This document shows positions 39,022 through 47,257 of a DNA stretch of 64,000 nucleotides, one piece after another. The DNA lies in contig NZ_JNXI01000004.1 in NCBI RefSeq assembly GCF_000717055.1, forward strand, positions 372,001-436,000, written 5' to 3'. The translations under genes and the position numbers were made by a program. The notes under the pieces were generated by a model. It saw only the letters and a list, made by a program, of their open reading frames with translations. It had not been told where the DNA came from and searched no databases. The stretch's first letter is position 1; every line of letters begins with the position of its first letter. The DNA comes from Streptomyces iakyrus. GTDB taxonomy: Bacteria > Actinomycetota > Actinomycetes > Streptomycetales > Streptomycetaceae.

Positions 39022-39395
39022 GCGGTGGCCTCCCTCTCGGGCTCGTGCAGGGGCCAGTACACGGAGAGCCACGACAGCGGCGCGTCGGTGGGGTTGCTGA
39101 CGACATGCTCGTTGTTGCGGGGCAGTACCAGCAGGTCACCGGTGGTGAAGTCAGCGGTCTCACCGGCGAGCTGAAGCGTGCCGGACCCAGAGAGGATCAC
39201 CATGACCTCGTCCTGGTCGTGGCAGTCGGGCTCGGAGCTGGAGCCGGCGGCCAGGAAGCAGGCCATCGCGCCGACGGGCGGCTCACCGTCGGCTTGGGTG
39301 GGCTGCCAGGGAATCAGCCGTTGACAAGCCATGCCGAATTCGTCGGAGGCGCTCGTCGCGGAGATATGAATTTTGGTGATCAAGGTGCCTCTCAA
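39018..39395 (-). CDS. Free-standing cupin, probable hydrazine-synthetase rearrangement subunit
   Basis: This is a 125-aa single-domain cupin. Motif 1 reads CHDQDEVMVILSGSG, giving likely metal ligands His59, Gln61 and Glu63. Motif 2, GDLLVLPRNNEHVVSN, gives His97. In known hydrazine synthetases a Zn-cupin domain, fused to the MetRS-like domain, converts the aminoacyl-hydroxylamine ester into the N-N bonded product. Here it is a separate gene whose stop overlaps the start of the MetRS-like gene. The start is uncertain: TTG 39395 gives the full frame, and TTG 39383 follows GAGAGGCACC. It is the first gene of the leftward operon. Confidence 0.8.
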   Translation of the reverse strand: MRGTLITKIHISATSASDEFGMACQRLIPWQPTQADGEPPVGAMACFLAAGSSSEPDCHDQDEVMVILSGSGTLQLAGETADFTTGDLLVLPRNNEHVVSNPTDAPLSWLSVYWPLHEPEREATA

Positions 39396-40237
39396 CCGTT
39401 GCAGAAACGCCCCGGCAGCGCGGAACGTGTCAGCGTTGGGGGCTTACTTCGGGAGCAAGAAATGAGATGAATCACCCTCTGCACTGCACCGCAGTGGGTC
39501 CTCGGCCGCGTATGCATTGGGAAGGCCCGTGGTGTGCCCTGGAAGGCAACGCCAGGCACCGGAGATTCTCCGCCCCCAGGCACCGAGTCGGCGACAATTT
39601 AACACATGTGTTTGCGCGGTCAATCGCCTTCGCCGACAGCGTTCCGCAAGTTTGAGTTGCGCCGCGACGAACCAGTGGTGGCCGGCTGCCCCCCCGGTCA
39701 GGGGTGCGAGCCCTTGCTCGCCGGAATCTCACCCCTCCCGCGCCGGTGGTCTTGCACAAGCGCCCGGACACCGGCACGCGAACCGGACTTACCCCTGGTA
39801 GCGCCCGGGGTGGTGGTGCCGGTACGCAGGCCCTTCAGGTACGTGGGGTGACCATCGACACACCCTGCGTTGTCTCGATCTCGACGCGATTTTCGTCCGG
39901 TTTGGTGGATATTGATGGGCTCATCGTGATCGCTCATGGCCTGATACCGTCTTGATCCACTTCCCGAATCCTGTGCATGATTGGCCACGCCACACGTCAC
40001 AACGGGGGGACATGTAGTGCGTTCGCTATTGCCTTGCGATGTTGTTTTCCGGCGCGGTTGTCTTCACCGCGGCAGCGTCGCTAGTTGATCCGTAATTTCG
40101 CCCAGCATCCGATGCCCTGTCGTTGACCGCCTCATGGCTTCCGGTCGGGCTGCACACCGGCCGTTGCACAGAACCGGCCGCATCGGCTGCGAAGTTACTT
40201 CTCCACTTACGGACACGACTTTTTGCAGAGGATGAGA
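39396..40237. promoter_or_regulatory. 842-bp divergent control region of the N-N cluster
   Basis: No genuine gene is visible here. The region separates the leftward cupin operon from the rightward N-hydroxylase operon and must hold both promoters. A perfect 12-bp palindrome AACACATGTGTT (39601-39612) is the best operator candidate. No copy of the iron box is present, unlike at the siderophore genes. Open frames of 60-100 codons here have poor codon patterns and no ribosome sites. Confidence 0.6.
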
Positions 40238-41596
40238 ATGTCCGAAACAGAACCACTCGCGGAGCGCGAACCTGTCTATGACGTGGTCGGCATCGGCTTC
40301 GGCCCGTCGAATCTCGCGCTGGCCATCGCGCTGGAGGAGCACAACGAGACGTCGGAGCGCGAGCGGGCGGTCACCGGGGTCTTCTTGGAGCGCAAGCCGA
40401 GCTTCGGCTGGCACCGCGGCATGCTGATCGACGGTGCCACGATGCAGGTCTCGTTCCTGAAGGACCTGGCCACGTTGCGCAACCCTGTCAGCCGGTTCGG
40501 CTTCGTGTCATACCTGCATGACAAGGGCCGGCTCGTCGACTTCATCAACCAGAAGACGTTCTTCCCGACACGGGAAGAGTTTCACGACTACCTCGAGTGG
40601 GCCGCCGACGGTGTCGACCACATGGTGCGTTACGACAGCGAGGTGGTATCCGTCCGCACCGTCGCGGAGGGCGGCACGGACGGTGGGGCCGGCCTGTTCG
40701 AGGTGGTCTCCCGGTGTCCCAGGCTCGGCGAGGAGACGGTCCACCGAGCCCGGAACATCGTGGTGGCCTGCGGCCTGCAGCCCGTCCTGCCCGACGGAGT
40801 CACCGCCTCCGAGAGAATCTGGCACAGCGGTGAACTTCTGACCGCCCTGCTCGAGCTCAAGCACGACGTCCCCGAACGCTTCGTCGTGGTCGGGGCGGGC
40901 CAGAGCGCCGCGGAGGTCACCGAGTACCTGCATCGCACCTACCCCTCCGCCGAAGTGTGCGCGGTGCTCTCTCGGTTCGGCTACAGCCCGGCGGACGACA
41001 GCCCGTACGCCAACCGCGTCTTCGACCCGGAAGCGGTCGGGCTCTGGTTCGACGCCCCCGAGCCGGTCAGAGACCAGCTCATGGCTTATCACCGCAACAC
41101 CAACTACTCCGTTGCCGACCTCGACCTCATCGAGGACCTCTACCGCAGGGAGTACCGGGAGAAGGTCCGTGGCGAGCATCGGCTGCGTGTGCTGCGCGCC
41201 TCCCGGGTCACCGACGTGCACGAGGACGACTCAGGGGTCACGGTGCGCGTCAAGGACCTGCCGACCGCGACCCACGCGGAACTCCGGGCCGACGCCGTGG
41301 TGTTCGCCACCGGATACCAGCCCTCCGACCTCACCGCACTGCTCGGCGAGGTCGGTCGGCACTGCCTGCGTGACGCGAACGGGCGGCTGAGCGTCGCACG
41401 TGACTACCGACTGCGCACCAGCCCTGCAATCCGCGCCGGGATCTACCTCCAGGGCGGAACCGAGCACACGCACGGCATCACTTCATCCCTGCTGTCCATG
41501 GTCGCGGTCCGGGCCGGTGAGATCCTCACCTCCATCCAGGAGGACCGCGAAGCCCGGGCATCCGTGCCGACCGCCCTCAGCGGAACCCATGAGTGA
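40238..41596 (+). CDS. L-lysine/L-ornithine N-monooxygenase of the N-N cluster
   Basis: This is a 452-aa FAD/NADPH N-hydroxylase, clearly homologous to CchB along its length. It has FAD motif VVGIGFGPSNLALA, conserved block FGWHRGMLIDGATMQVSFLKD, NADPH motif VVGAGQSAAE, ATGYQPSDLT, and the C-terminal TEHTHGITSS. I chose ATG 40238 after CAGAGGATGAGA. Whether the substrate is lysine or ornithine cannot be read from the sequence. In hydrazine pathways N6-hydroxylysine is usual; the similarity to CchB leaves ornithine possible. It heads the rightward operon and overlaps the next gene by 8 bases. Confidence 0.9.
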   Translation: MSETEPLAEREPVYDVVGIGFGPSNLALAIALEEHNETSERERAVTGVFLERKPSFGWHRGMLIDGATMQVSFLKDLATLRNPVSRFGFVSYLHDKGRLVDFINQKTFFPTREEFHDYLEWAADGVDHMVRYDSEVVSVRTVAEGGTDGGAGLFEVVSRCPRLGEETVHRARNIVVACGLQPVLPDGVTASERIWHSGELLTALLELKHDVPERFVVVGAGQSAAEVTEYLHRTYPSAEVCAVLSRFGYSPADDSPYANRVFDPEAVGLWFDAPEPVRDQLMAYHRNTNYSVADLDLIEDLYRREYREKVRGEHRLRVLRASRVTDVHEDDSGVTVRVKDLPTATHAELRADAVVFATGYQPSDLTALLGEVGRHCLRDANGRLSVARDYRLRTSPAIRAGIYLQGGTEHTHGITSSLLSMVAVRAGEILTSIQEDREARASVPTALSGTHE

Positions 41597-42668
41597 GCTG
41601 CCCCCCGCCGACGTGGTCGTGGTCGGCGCCGGCATCATCGGGGCGGCCGTATTTCACGCACTGGCCGACGGCGGCGTCAAGGTCACCGCCGTCGACGCCC
41701 ATCGGGGCGGTGGTGGCACCACCGCGCGATGCGGAGGCGTCGTCCGCGTCCACCACGACGATCCCGCGCTGCGTGACCGCGCACTCGTCGGCTGGAGGTA
41801 CTTCCACGCGTTCGCCGAGCACACGGGCGTCGATGTGCCATTCCAGGCGTGCGGCTTCCTCTACTTGCCGGCTCTCGACAGAGGGCAGTACGCGGAAACG
41901 GAGTGCGCCCGAATCGCTGCCACCGGGTACCCCATCGAGTGGCTGTCAGGTGCGGAGCTGGCCCGGCGGTTCGGTGACATCGTCAAGGGCCAGGCATGTG
42001 GCGCTGTCTGGGAGCCGCAAGCCGGCTACATCGACGCGGAGGAAACCACGCGAGGCTTCCTGACGGCCGGACAGCGTAAGGGCGGCCGGCTCGTCGAGGG
42101 CGTCGCGGTCCGCGGCCTGAGCCGGCAAGCCGGCAGGATCGTGGGGGTCGACACCGACAGCGGCATGGTCCGCGCTCGCACCGTCGTCCTCGCCACCGGT
42201 GCCTGGACGCCTGCGCTGCTCACCTCCTGGGGCGTGCCGCACGACCTGTGGGCGCAGGCGATCCAGGTGGACCTGCGACTCCCCGCGGCCCCGGTGACCG
42301 AACATCCCGCTTACACGGATGACGTGTACGACCTCAACGGCCGACCCCACCCGGAGTCCACCGGTGTCTACGTGGGTCACCCCACGGGCCGCCGCTGCGC
42401 CGGAGACGCACCCCAGCCCCTCGACCCGGCGCATTCACACCGGATCAAGGCAGCGGCGGCACAGCGGCTGCGCTGGGCCGACAACAGCCGAAGCTGCGGC
42501 GGCCTGCGTGCCGCCGAGTGCTACGCCCCCGACGCCCGGGCACGGGTCGGCCCCATGGCCGGCGACCCGGCACTTGTGCTCGCCACCGGGTTCAGCGGAG
42601 GCGGTTTCAAGATGGCCCCCTGGGCCGCCGCCGAAGTGGCCCGCCTCGTCACCGGAGCGGCACCGTGA
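41589..42668 (+). CDS. FAD-dependent amino acid oxidase (DAO family)
   Basis: This is a 359-aa glycine/D-amino-acid-oxidase-type flavoprotein. The FAD motif VVVVGAGIIGAAVFHAL is at the N-terminus, followed by ARCGGVVRVHHDD, AVWEPQAGYIDAEET, VLATGAWTP and the C-terminal FSGGGFKMAPWAAAEV. It is a paralogue of the oxidase half of the fusion at 35457. In s56-p1- and triacsin-type pathways one such oxidase releases a hydrazino acid from the lysine backbone. The presence of two here may mean two oxidation steps. ATG 41589 overlaps the N-hydroxylase stop. Confidence 0.88.
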   Translation: MSELPPADVVVVGAGIIGAAVFHALADGGVKVTAVDAHRGGGGTTARCGGVVRVHHDDPALRDRALVGWRYFHAFAEHTGVDVPFQACGFLYLPALDRGQYAETECARIAATGYPIEWLSGAELARRFGDIVKGQACGAVWEPQAGYIDAEETTRGFLTAGQRKGGRLVEGVAVRGLSRQAGRIVGVDTDSGMVRARTVVLATGAWTPALLTSWGVPHDLWAQAIQVDLRLPAAPVTEHPAYTDDVYDLNGRPHPESTGVYVGHPTGRRCAGDAPQPLDPAHSHRIKAAAAQRLRWADNSRSCGGLRAAECYAPDARARVGPMAGDPALVLATGFSGGGFKMAPWAAAEVARLVTGAAP

Positions 42669-42700
42669 CCTCCATCCCCACGCGATCACAGGAACATGCG

Positions 42701-43636
42701 ATGACCCACCGAACCAGCGACACAGGCGACATCACCGGCGTCCTGCCCGTGATCCTCATGCCCTACACGGAACAAGGCACCATCGACGAAGAGGACTTCC
42801 TCGCACAGACGGAGCACATGTTCGACGTCGGGTGCGACGGGTTCGTTGTCGGACAGGTCTCCGAGGTGCTGCGCCTGACCCATGCCGAACGGCTGCGTGT
42901 CGCAGAGCTCTGTGCCAAGGCTGCCACCGGCCGCGGCGTCTCCGTGATGAGCACGGGCGCCGAGACGGCCGAGGCCGCGATCGGGTACTCGCGCCATGCA
43001 CAGAGCGCTGGTGTCGACGCACTGCTCGTGATGCATCCCGCCACCGTCGGACTCGGCGACGAGGAGATGGTGGATTACTACCGGCGGATCATCACCTCCG
43101 TAGACATTCCCGTCATCGTTCACCACGCCAAGAGCCTGGCCAAGGTACCGCTGTCCGTCGCCGCTCAGGCCCGGCTGCTCGAGGAGTTCGGCGAGGACCG
43201 GGTGCTGTTCAAGCCCGAGGCCCAACCCACCCCGCCTCGGGTCAGCCAGCTGCGCGACGCCACCGGTGGACGGGCCCGGATCTTCGAGGGCGACGGCGGG
43301 ATGATGCTGCTCGACTGTCATCGCAGGGGCCTGGTCGGCACGATCCCCGCCACCGAGATCGCCGAGATCGTCGTAGTGCTGTGGCGCTTGCTCGAGGAGG
43401 GCCGTCGAGCCGAGGCCGAACGCATCGGACACCCCCTCTCCTACCTCATGTGCCACATGATGAACAGCACCGACTACTACCTCTCCATAGCCAAACGCTT
43501 CTTGAAGGAGCGCGGGATCGTCAAGAACACGATCATCCGAGGCCCGAGCCGCCATGTGCTCGACGAGGAGACCTGGACAGAGGTCCGGCACACGTACGAG
43601 AACCTTCTCCACCTCACCAAGGAGCTCTCACGATGA
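42701..43636 (+). CDS. Dihydrodipicolinate synthase/N-acetylneuraminate lyase family enzyme
   Basis: This is a 311-aa class I aldolase-type TIM barrel. It shows GVLPVILMPYTEQGTIDEEDF at the start, a Tyr in DYYRRIITS and the Schiff-base Lys in DRVLFKPEAQ. The pyruvate-binding GxxE-type motif of DHDPS is changed to GQVSEVLRLT, so the keto-acid partner may not be pyruvate with aspartate semialdehyde. I chose ATG 42701 (AGGAAC upstream). GTG 42665, overlapping the previous stop, is an alternative. It probably makes or breaks a C-C bond in the non-hydrazine part of the product. Confidence 0.82.
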   Translation: MTHRTSDTGDITGVLPVILMPYTEQGTIDEEDFLAQTEHMFDVGCDGFVVGQVSEVLRLTHAERLRVAELCAKAATGRGVSVMSTGAETAEAAIGYSRHAQSAGVDALLVMHPATVGLGDEEMVDYYRRIITSVDIPVIVHHAKSLAKVPLSVAAQARLLEEFGEDRVLFKPEAQPTPPRVSQLRDATGGRARIFEGDGGMMLLDCHRRGLVGTIPATEIAEIVVVLWRLLEEGRRAEAERIGHPLSYLMCHMMNSTDYYLSIAKRFLKERGIVKNTIIRGPSRHVLDEETWTEVRHTYENLLHLTKELSR

Positions 43637-44019
43637 AAAACCACGCCTTCACCATCCGGCTCAAGGACGAGGCGGCTGCCGAGAAGTACATCGCCCTGCA
43701 CCGCGAGGTCTGGCCTGAGATCGTGGGGCCTGGGGGCGCCCTCGAGACCATCGGAGTGCGCAAGCTGCAGATCTTCTACATCGACCCGCTGACGCTGTTC
43801 ATGTACGTCGAGGCCGAGGACCACTTCGAGCCTGTGCGGGACTTCCTGCGCGCCAACGACCTCCACCCCAAGGTCCAGGAATGGGACGACATGATGCACA
43901 CCGACGGCGGTCTGCTCGTGCGCCACCCGGGCAACGACGGGAAGCTCAACTGGGCGCCCATGCGGCGCATCCACCACGTGGACTTCACCAATACGCTGCC
44001 CGACCTGGAGGAGGCGTGA
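43633..44019 (+). CDS. L-rhamnose mutarotase-like (DUF718) protein
   Basis: This is a 128-aa dimeric alpha/beta-barrel-type protein. The family pattern KNHAFTIRLKDEAAAEKYIALHREVWPEIV and the following short strands with ALETIGVRKLQIFYIDPLTLFMYVEAE match RhaM/DUF718 proteins, which contain a conserved His in the LHREVWPE helix. RhaM catalyses sugar anomer exchange; here there is no rhamnose pathway, so it may bind an aldose-like or keto-acid intermediate. ATG 43633 overlaps the previous stop, and its own stop overlaps the next start. Confidence 0.8.
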   Translation: MKNHAFTIRLKDEAAAEKYIALHREVWPEIVGPGGALETIGVRKLQIFYIDPLTLFMYVEAEDHFEPVRDFLRANDLHPKVQEWDDMMHTDGGLLVRHPGNDGKLNWAPMRRIHHVDFTNTLPDLEEA

Positions 44020-45047
44020 GCACAGGCGACCGGAGCGCAGTCACCGTACTCGACTGCACCCTGCGGGACGGCGGCTACTACACCAACTGGGACTTCGACG
44101 GGGTTCTGGTGGAGGAGTACCTCGCCGCATGCGCCGCCGTCGGCATCGACGTCGTCGAACTCGGCTACGCCACGCTCACCGACAACGACCGGGGTCCCTA
44201 CGGAAAGCTTCCCGCTGGATTGACGTCTCCTGTGCGAGCCGCACTGACCGCGAACCGCGCTGTGCGGGTCGCGGTCATGGTGGACGCCGGTCCGCTGCTC
44301 CATGGTCAGGAGGCCGCCGATGCGGGAGCGCGGCTCGCCGAGCGGCTGTCGGCCGCGCCGCTGCCCGTAGACCTGGTGCGCGTCGCCGTGCACTACGCCA
44401 GGGTGGCCGCGTGCACCCCCCTGGTGGATGCGCTGCGAGCGGCCGGTTTCGGCGTCTGTCTCAACCTGATGCAGATCGACCTCGCCGATGACCAAGGCGT
44501 CGACGAGACCATCGCGCATGTGGCCGCCATGGGCTCTCTGCAAGCGGTCTACGTCGCCGACTCGCTCGGCTCCATGCACGCGGCCCGGGTGAAGGACCTG
44601 GTCGACCGCTTCCGTACCGGCCAGGACAACCCCGTGGGTATCCACGCCCATGACAACCAGGGCTTCGCGTTGCACAACACGCTGGCCGCCGCGGAGGCCG
44701 GTGCCCTCTGGCTGGACTCCACCGTCCTCGGTATGGGCCGTGGAGCGGGCAACGCCCGGACGGAGCAACTGCTGGCCGCGCTCGGCCAGCCGGCCGACCG
44801 GTTGCGGCCGTTCCTGGAGACTGCCGCCCGCCACTTCCTGGCCTTGCTGGACAAGCATCGGTGGGGAGCCAGTCCGCTCTACGCCATCGCCGGCATGTAC
44901 GGCGTGCACCCCAGCTACGTCCAGAACCTGGAAGCGGTGCCGGACCACAGCCCGGACACCAGGCTGCGGGCACTGTGGTCGCTCGCCGCTGAGGGGGCGA
45001 ACGCCTTCTCGGCTGAGAAGCTGCGTCGCGTACTGGCCCATGACTGA
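44016..45047 (+). CDS. DRE-TIM metallolyase (HMGL-like aldolase)
   Basis: This is a 343-aa TIM-barrel aldolase of the HMG-CoA lyase/4-hydroxy-2-oxovalerate aldolase group. VTVLDCTLRDGGYYTNWDF carries the catalytic Arg17 and metal ligand Asp18 region. HAHDNQGFALHNTLAA gives the HxH metal ligands, and GMGRGAGNARTE is the conserved loop. The CTLRDGGYY variant is common in polysaccharide and natural-product clusters alongside HAD phosphatases, as here. GTG 44016 overlaps the preceding stop. It probably forms a carbon skeleton by aldol addition to a keto acid. Confidence 0.85.
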   Translation: MSTGDRSAVTVLDCTLRDGGYYTNWDFDGVLVEEYLAACAAVGIDVVELGYATLTDNDRGPYGKLPAGLTSPVRAALTANRAVRVAVMVDAGPLLHGQEAADAGARLAERLSAAPLPVDLVRVAVHYARVAACTPLVDALRAAGFGVCLNLMQIDLADDQGVDETIAHVAAMGSLQAVYVADSLGSMHAARVKDLVDRFRTGQDNPVGIHAHDNQGFALHNTLAAAEAGALWLDSTVLGMGRGAGNARTEQLLAALGQPADRLRPFLETAARHFLALLDKHRWGASPLYAIAGMYGVHPSYVQNLEAVPDHSPDTRLRALWSLAAEGANAFSAEKLRRVLAHD

Positions 45048-45786
45048 CGGTCTCCTCGACTGGCTCTCCGGTCATGACACGGTCGTCTTCGACCTCGACG
45101 GAGTGCTGGTGGACTCCAACGAGGTGAAGGTCGCCTGCATGCGGTCCGCGCTGGCGGACTTCGGTGACGCACTCGTGGAGGACTTCCTCCACGAGTTCCG
45201 CCGGACCTTCGGCCGGTCGAGGCGAGAACATTTCGCGGCGTTTCACCGTGACCGGCTCGGCGGCAGTGACGAGGGGCCCGGATTCGAGGAGTTTCTGGCC
45301 CGCTACTCCGGGCACTACGCCGAACTCATCGCAGAACGCTATCGGCAGGCTCCTCTGTGCGCGGGGGCCGCCGAGCTGGTCCGGGCTCTGCAGGGGCGGG
45401 GGACGCCCTTGCACGTGGCAACCGGCACGCTCACGGCGGAGGCCGAGAAGGTGCTCGCCACGGCCGGGCTGGCCTCCGCCTTCACCTCCGTACGGGGCGG
45501 GGAGAGGGCCAAGGCACAGCGCCTCGGCGAGATCCTCCGGGAGACGAAAGCCACCGCCGCGGCGCGGCGGACCGTACTCGTCGGAGACTCCCGGCAAGAC
45601 CTGCTCGCCGCAGCGCAAGCCGGCACGGCATTCCTGTTCGTCGAGCGGTACGCCTTCTTCCCGTTCGCCCAGGTCCTCACCGGGCCGGAGGCACACGGCT
45701 CATATCGAGTGTGGGACCTGGCCCCCGATACAGCGGTGCTGTCCGGCCCATCCCACGACAGCCGACCGAAGGAGGCAACTCCATGA
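45040..45786 (+). CDS. HAD-family phosphatase (Gph/beta-PGM-like)
   Basis: This is a 248-aa haloacid dehalogenase-superfamily hydrolase with a helical cap. Motif I is VVFDLDGVLVDS (nucleophile Asp18, acid-base Asp20). Motif II is in VATGTLT, a conserved Lys is near ERAKAQRL, and motif IV reads VLVGDSRQDLLAA. It would remove a phosphate from a small metabolite, presumably after the aldol step. ATG 45040 overlaps the previous stop by 8 bases and its own stop overlaps the next start by 4. Confidence 0.87.
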   Translation: MTDGLLDWLSGHDTVVFDLDGVLVDSNEVKVACMRSALADFGDALVEDFLHEFRRTFGRSRREHFAAFHRDRLGGSDEGPGFEEFLARYSGHYAELIAERYRQAPLCAGAAELVRALQGRGTPLHVATGTLTAEAEKVLATAGLASAFTSVRGGERAKAQRLGEILRETKATAAARRTVLVGDSRQDLLAAAQAGTAFLFVERYAFFPFAQVLTGPEAHGSYRVWDLAPDTAVLSGPSHDSRPKEATP

Positions 45787-46490
45787 GCTCCCGATACCCC
45801 GTCGTCATATCCGGTGTGACCAAGGGAATGGGCCGGGCCATGGCCCTCCGCTTCGCCGAACTGGGCCATCCCGTCTCGGGATGCGGCCGCTCGGCCGATC
45901 GGGTTGCGCACGTACGCGACCTGCTCGGCCCCGGACACCTGGTCGAAACGGTGGATGTCACCGACGCCGGCTCCGTGCGGCGGTGGGCCCGGAGCACGGT
46001 CTCCGAGCTGGGCGCGCCGGGTTTGGTGATCGCCAATGCCGGCGCCGTTCACGCCCAGCGACCCGCGTGGGAGGTCGAACCGGCCCTGTTCACAGAGGTG
46101 ATGAGGGTCAATGTCGATGGTGTCCACACCATGACTCACGCGTTCCTGCCGCTGCTGCTCACGTCCGGGGGGACGTTCGTCGCCGTCTCCTCCGGCTGGG
46201 GGCGCAATCCCCGCCACCACCTCGCCGCCTACACTGCCGCGAAATTCGCCGTCGAGGGGTACGTCGGCGCCGTCGCGCAGGAGGTTCCTCCTCACGTCAA
46301 GGTGTTCGCCATCGCCCCGGACAGCGCGGTGGACACCGACATGCTGGCCACCTGCCTCCCCGAGGAGCACCACACCTACCCCGGCCCTGAGGAGTGGGCC
46401 CGCACGGCGGTCGACCACCTTCTGCAGGACCTGCCCCACGAGCCATCGGGCGGCGGCCGTTCCTTCCCCGCCCCCGCCCGCCAGATCTGA
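45783..46490 (+). CDS. Short-chain dehydrogenase/reductase 1
   Basis: This is a 235-aa classical SDR. The cofactor motif is ISGVTKGMGRAMA. The structural motif NAG is in VIANAGAV. The active site has Ser in VAVSSGWGRN and the YxxxK motif in AAYTAAKFAVEGY. It oxidises or reduces a hydroxyl/keto group on an intermediate of the pathway. It starts at ATG 45783, coupled to the HAD phosphatase gene. Confidence 0.87.
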   Translation: MSSRYPVVISGVTKGMGRAMALRFAELGHPVSGCGRSADRVAHVRDLLGPGHLVETVDVTDAGSVRRWARSTVSELGAPGLVIANAGAVHAQRPAWEVEPALFTEVMRVNVDGVHTMTHAFLPLLLTSGGTFVAVSSGWGRNPRHHLAAYTAAKFAVEGYVGAVAQEVPPHVKVFAIAPDSAVDTDMLATCLPEEHHTYPGPEEWARTAVDHLLQDLPHEPSGGGRSFPAPARQI

Positions 46491-46519
46491 CCACCCTCTT
46501 ACGCCCTTTGGACACCATT

Positions 46520-47254
46520 GTGAGCAACCGTTTCGCCGACCACCGCGTCGTTGTCACCGGCGCTTCCCGCGACTTCGGCCGCACCCTCGCCATTCGCTTC
46601 GCCCAAGAGGGTGCGGAGGTCTTCCTCTCCGCCCGTACGCTCGCCGGTGCGCAGAAGGTTCAGGACGAGATCCGTGCCCTGGGCCACGCATCGGTGCACG
46701 CCTTCGCCTGCGACCTCACCGATCCCGCCTCCATCAGGGACTTCGCCGCAAAGGTCACCGGTGTCACCGACCGGATCGACATCCTGATCAACAACGCGGC
46801 CCGCTGGCTGGAGGGGACCGACCTCCTCTCCGCCTCGGACGACGACGTCGTCGACACCATCGCCTCCGGTGCCATCGGCACGGTGCTCACCACCAAGAAC
46901 TTCCTGCCGCTGCTCCTCGCCTCCGATCACCCCGACATCGTCACCATGGTGTCCACCTGCGGAGTTGTGGGCTTCGACCGCTCCAGCGCCCACGATGCCT
47001 TCTACGCCGCCAAGCACGCGCAAGCGGGATTCTCCGACATCCTCTCCAAGCGGTTGCGTGACAAGGGGGTACGGGTCATCTCCCTGTACCCGCCGGATTT
47101 CCGGAACACCGATCCACTCTCGGACGCCTGGGGCAGCGCACCTCGCACGTCCGACGACATGCTGACCTCCCAGTCGCTCTCCGAATGCGTGCTCTTCGCG
47201 GTGGGCCAGCCCCGCGACTGTTTCATCAAGTCGTTCCATTTCGAGCAGGTCTGA
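46520..47254 (+). CDS. Short-chain dehydrogenase/reductase 2
   Basis: This is a 244-aa SDR. The cofactor loop reads VTGASRDFGRTLA, with Asp in place of the usual middle Gly. NNAA, a Ser in MVSTCGVVGF, and YxxxK in DAFYAAKHAQ are present. It differs enough from SDR 1 to act at another step. The GTG start at 46520 has only a weak ribosome site (TTTGGAC). The 3-base gap to the next gene keeps it in the operon. Confidence 0.85.
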   Translation: MSNRFADHRVVVTGASRDFGRTLAIRFAQEGAEVFLSARTLAGAQKVQDEIRALGHASVHAFACDLTDPASIRDFAAKVTGVTDRIDILINNAARWLEGTDLLSASDDDVVDTIASGAIGTVLTTKNFLPLLLASDHPDIVTMVSTCGVVGFDRSSAHDAFYAAKHAQAGFSDILSKRLRDKGVRVISLYPPDFRNTDPLSDAWGSAPRTSDDMLTSQSLSECVLFAVGQPRDCFIKSFHFEQV

Positions 47255-47257
47255 CCA

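Noticed and set aside
37207..39174. Forward open frame of 655 codons opposite the MetRS-like gene
   Set aside because: It has no family features. The reverse strand has clear MetRS motifs and overlapping gene junctions.
40180..40237. Iron box before the second N-hydroxylase gene
   Set aside because: No sequence close to TTAGGTTAGGCTAACCTAA is present here or in the rest of the divergent region.
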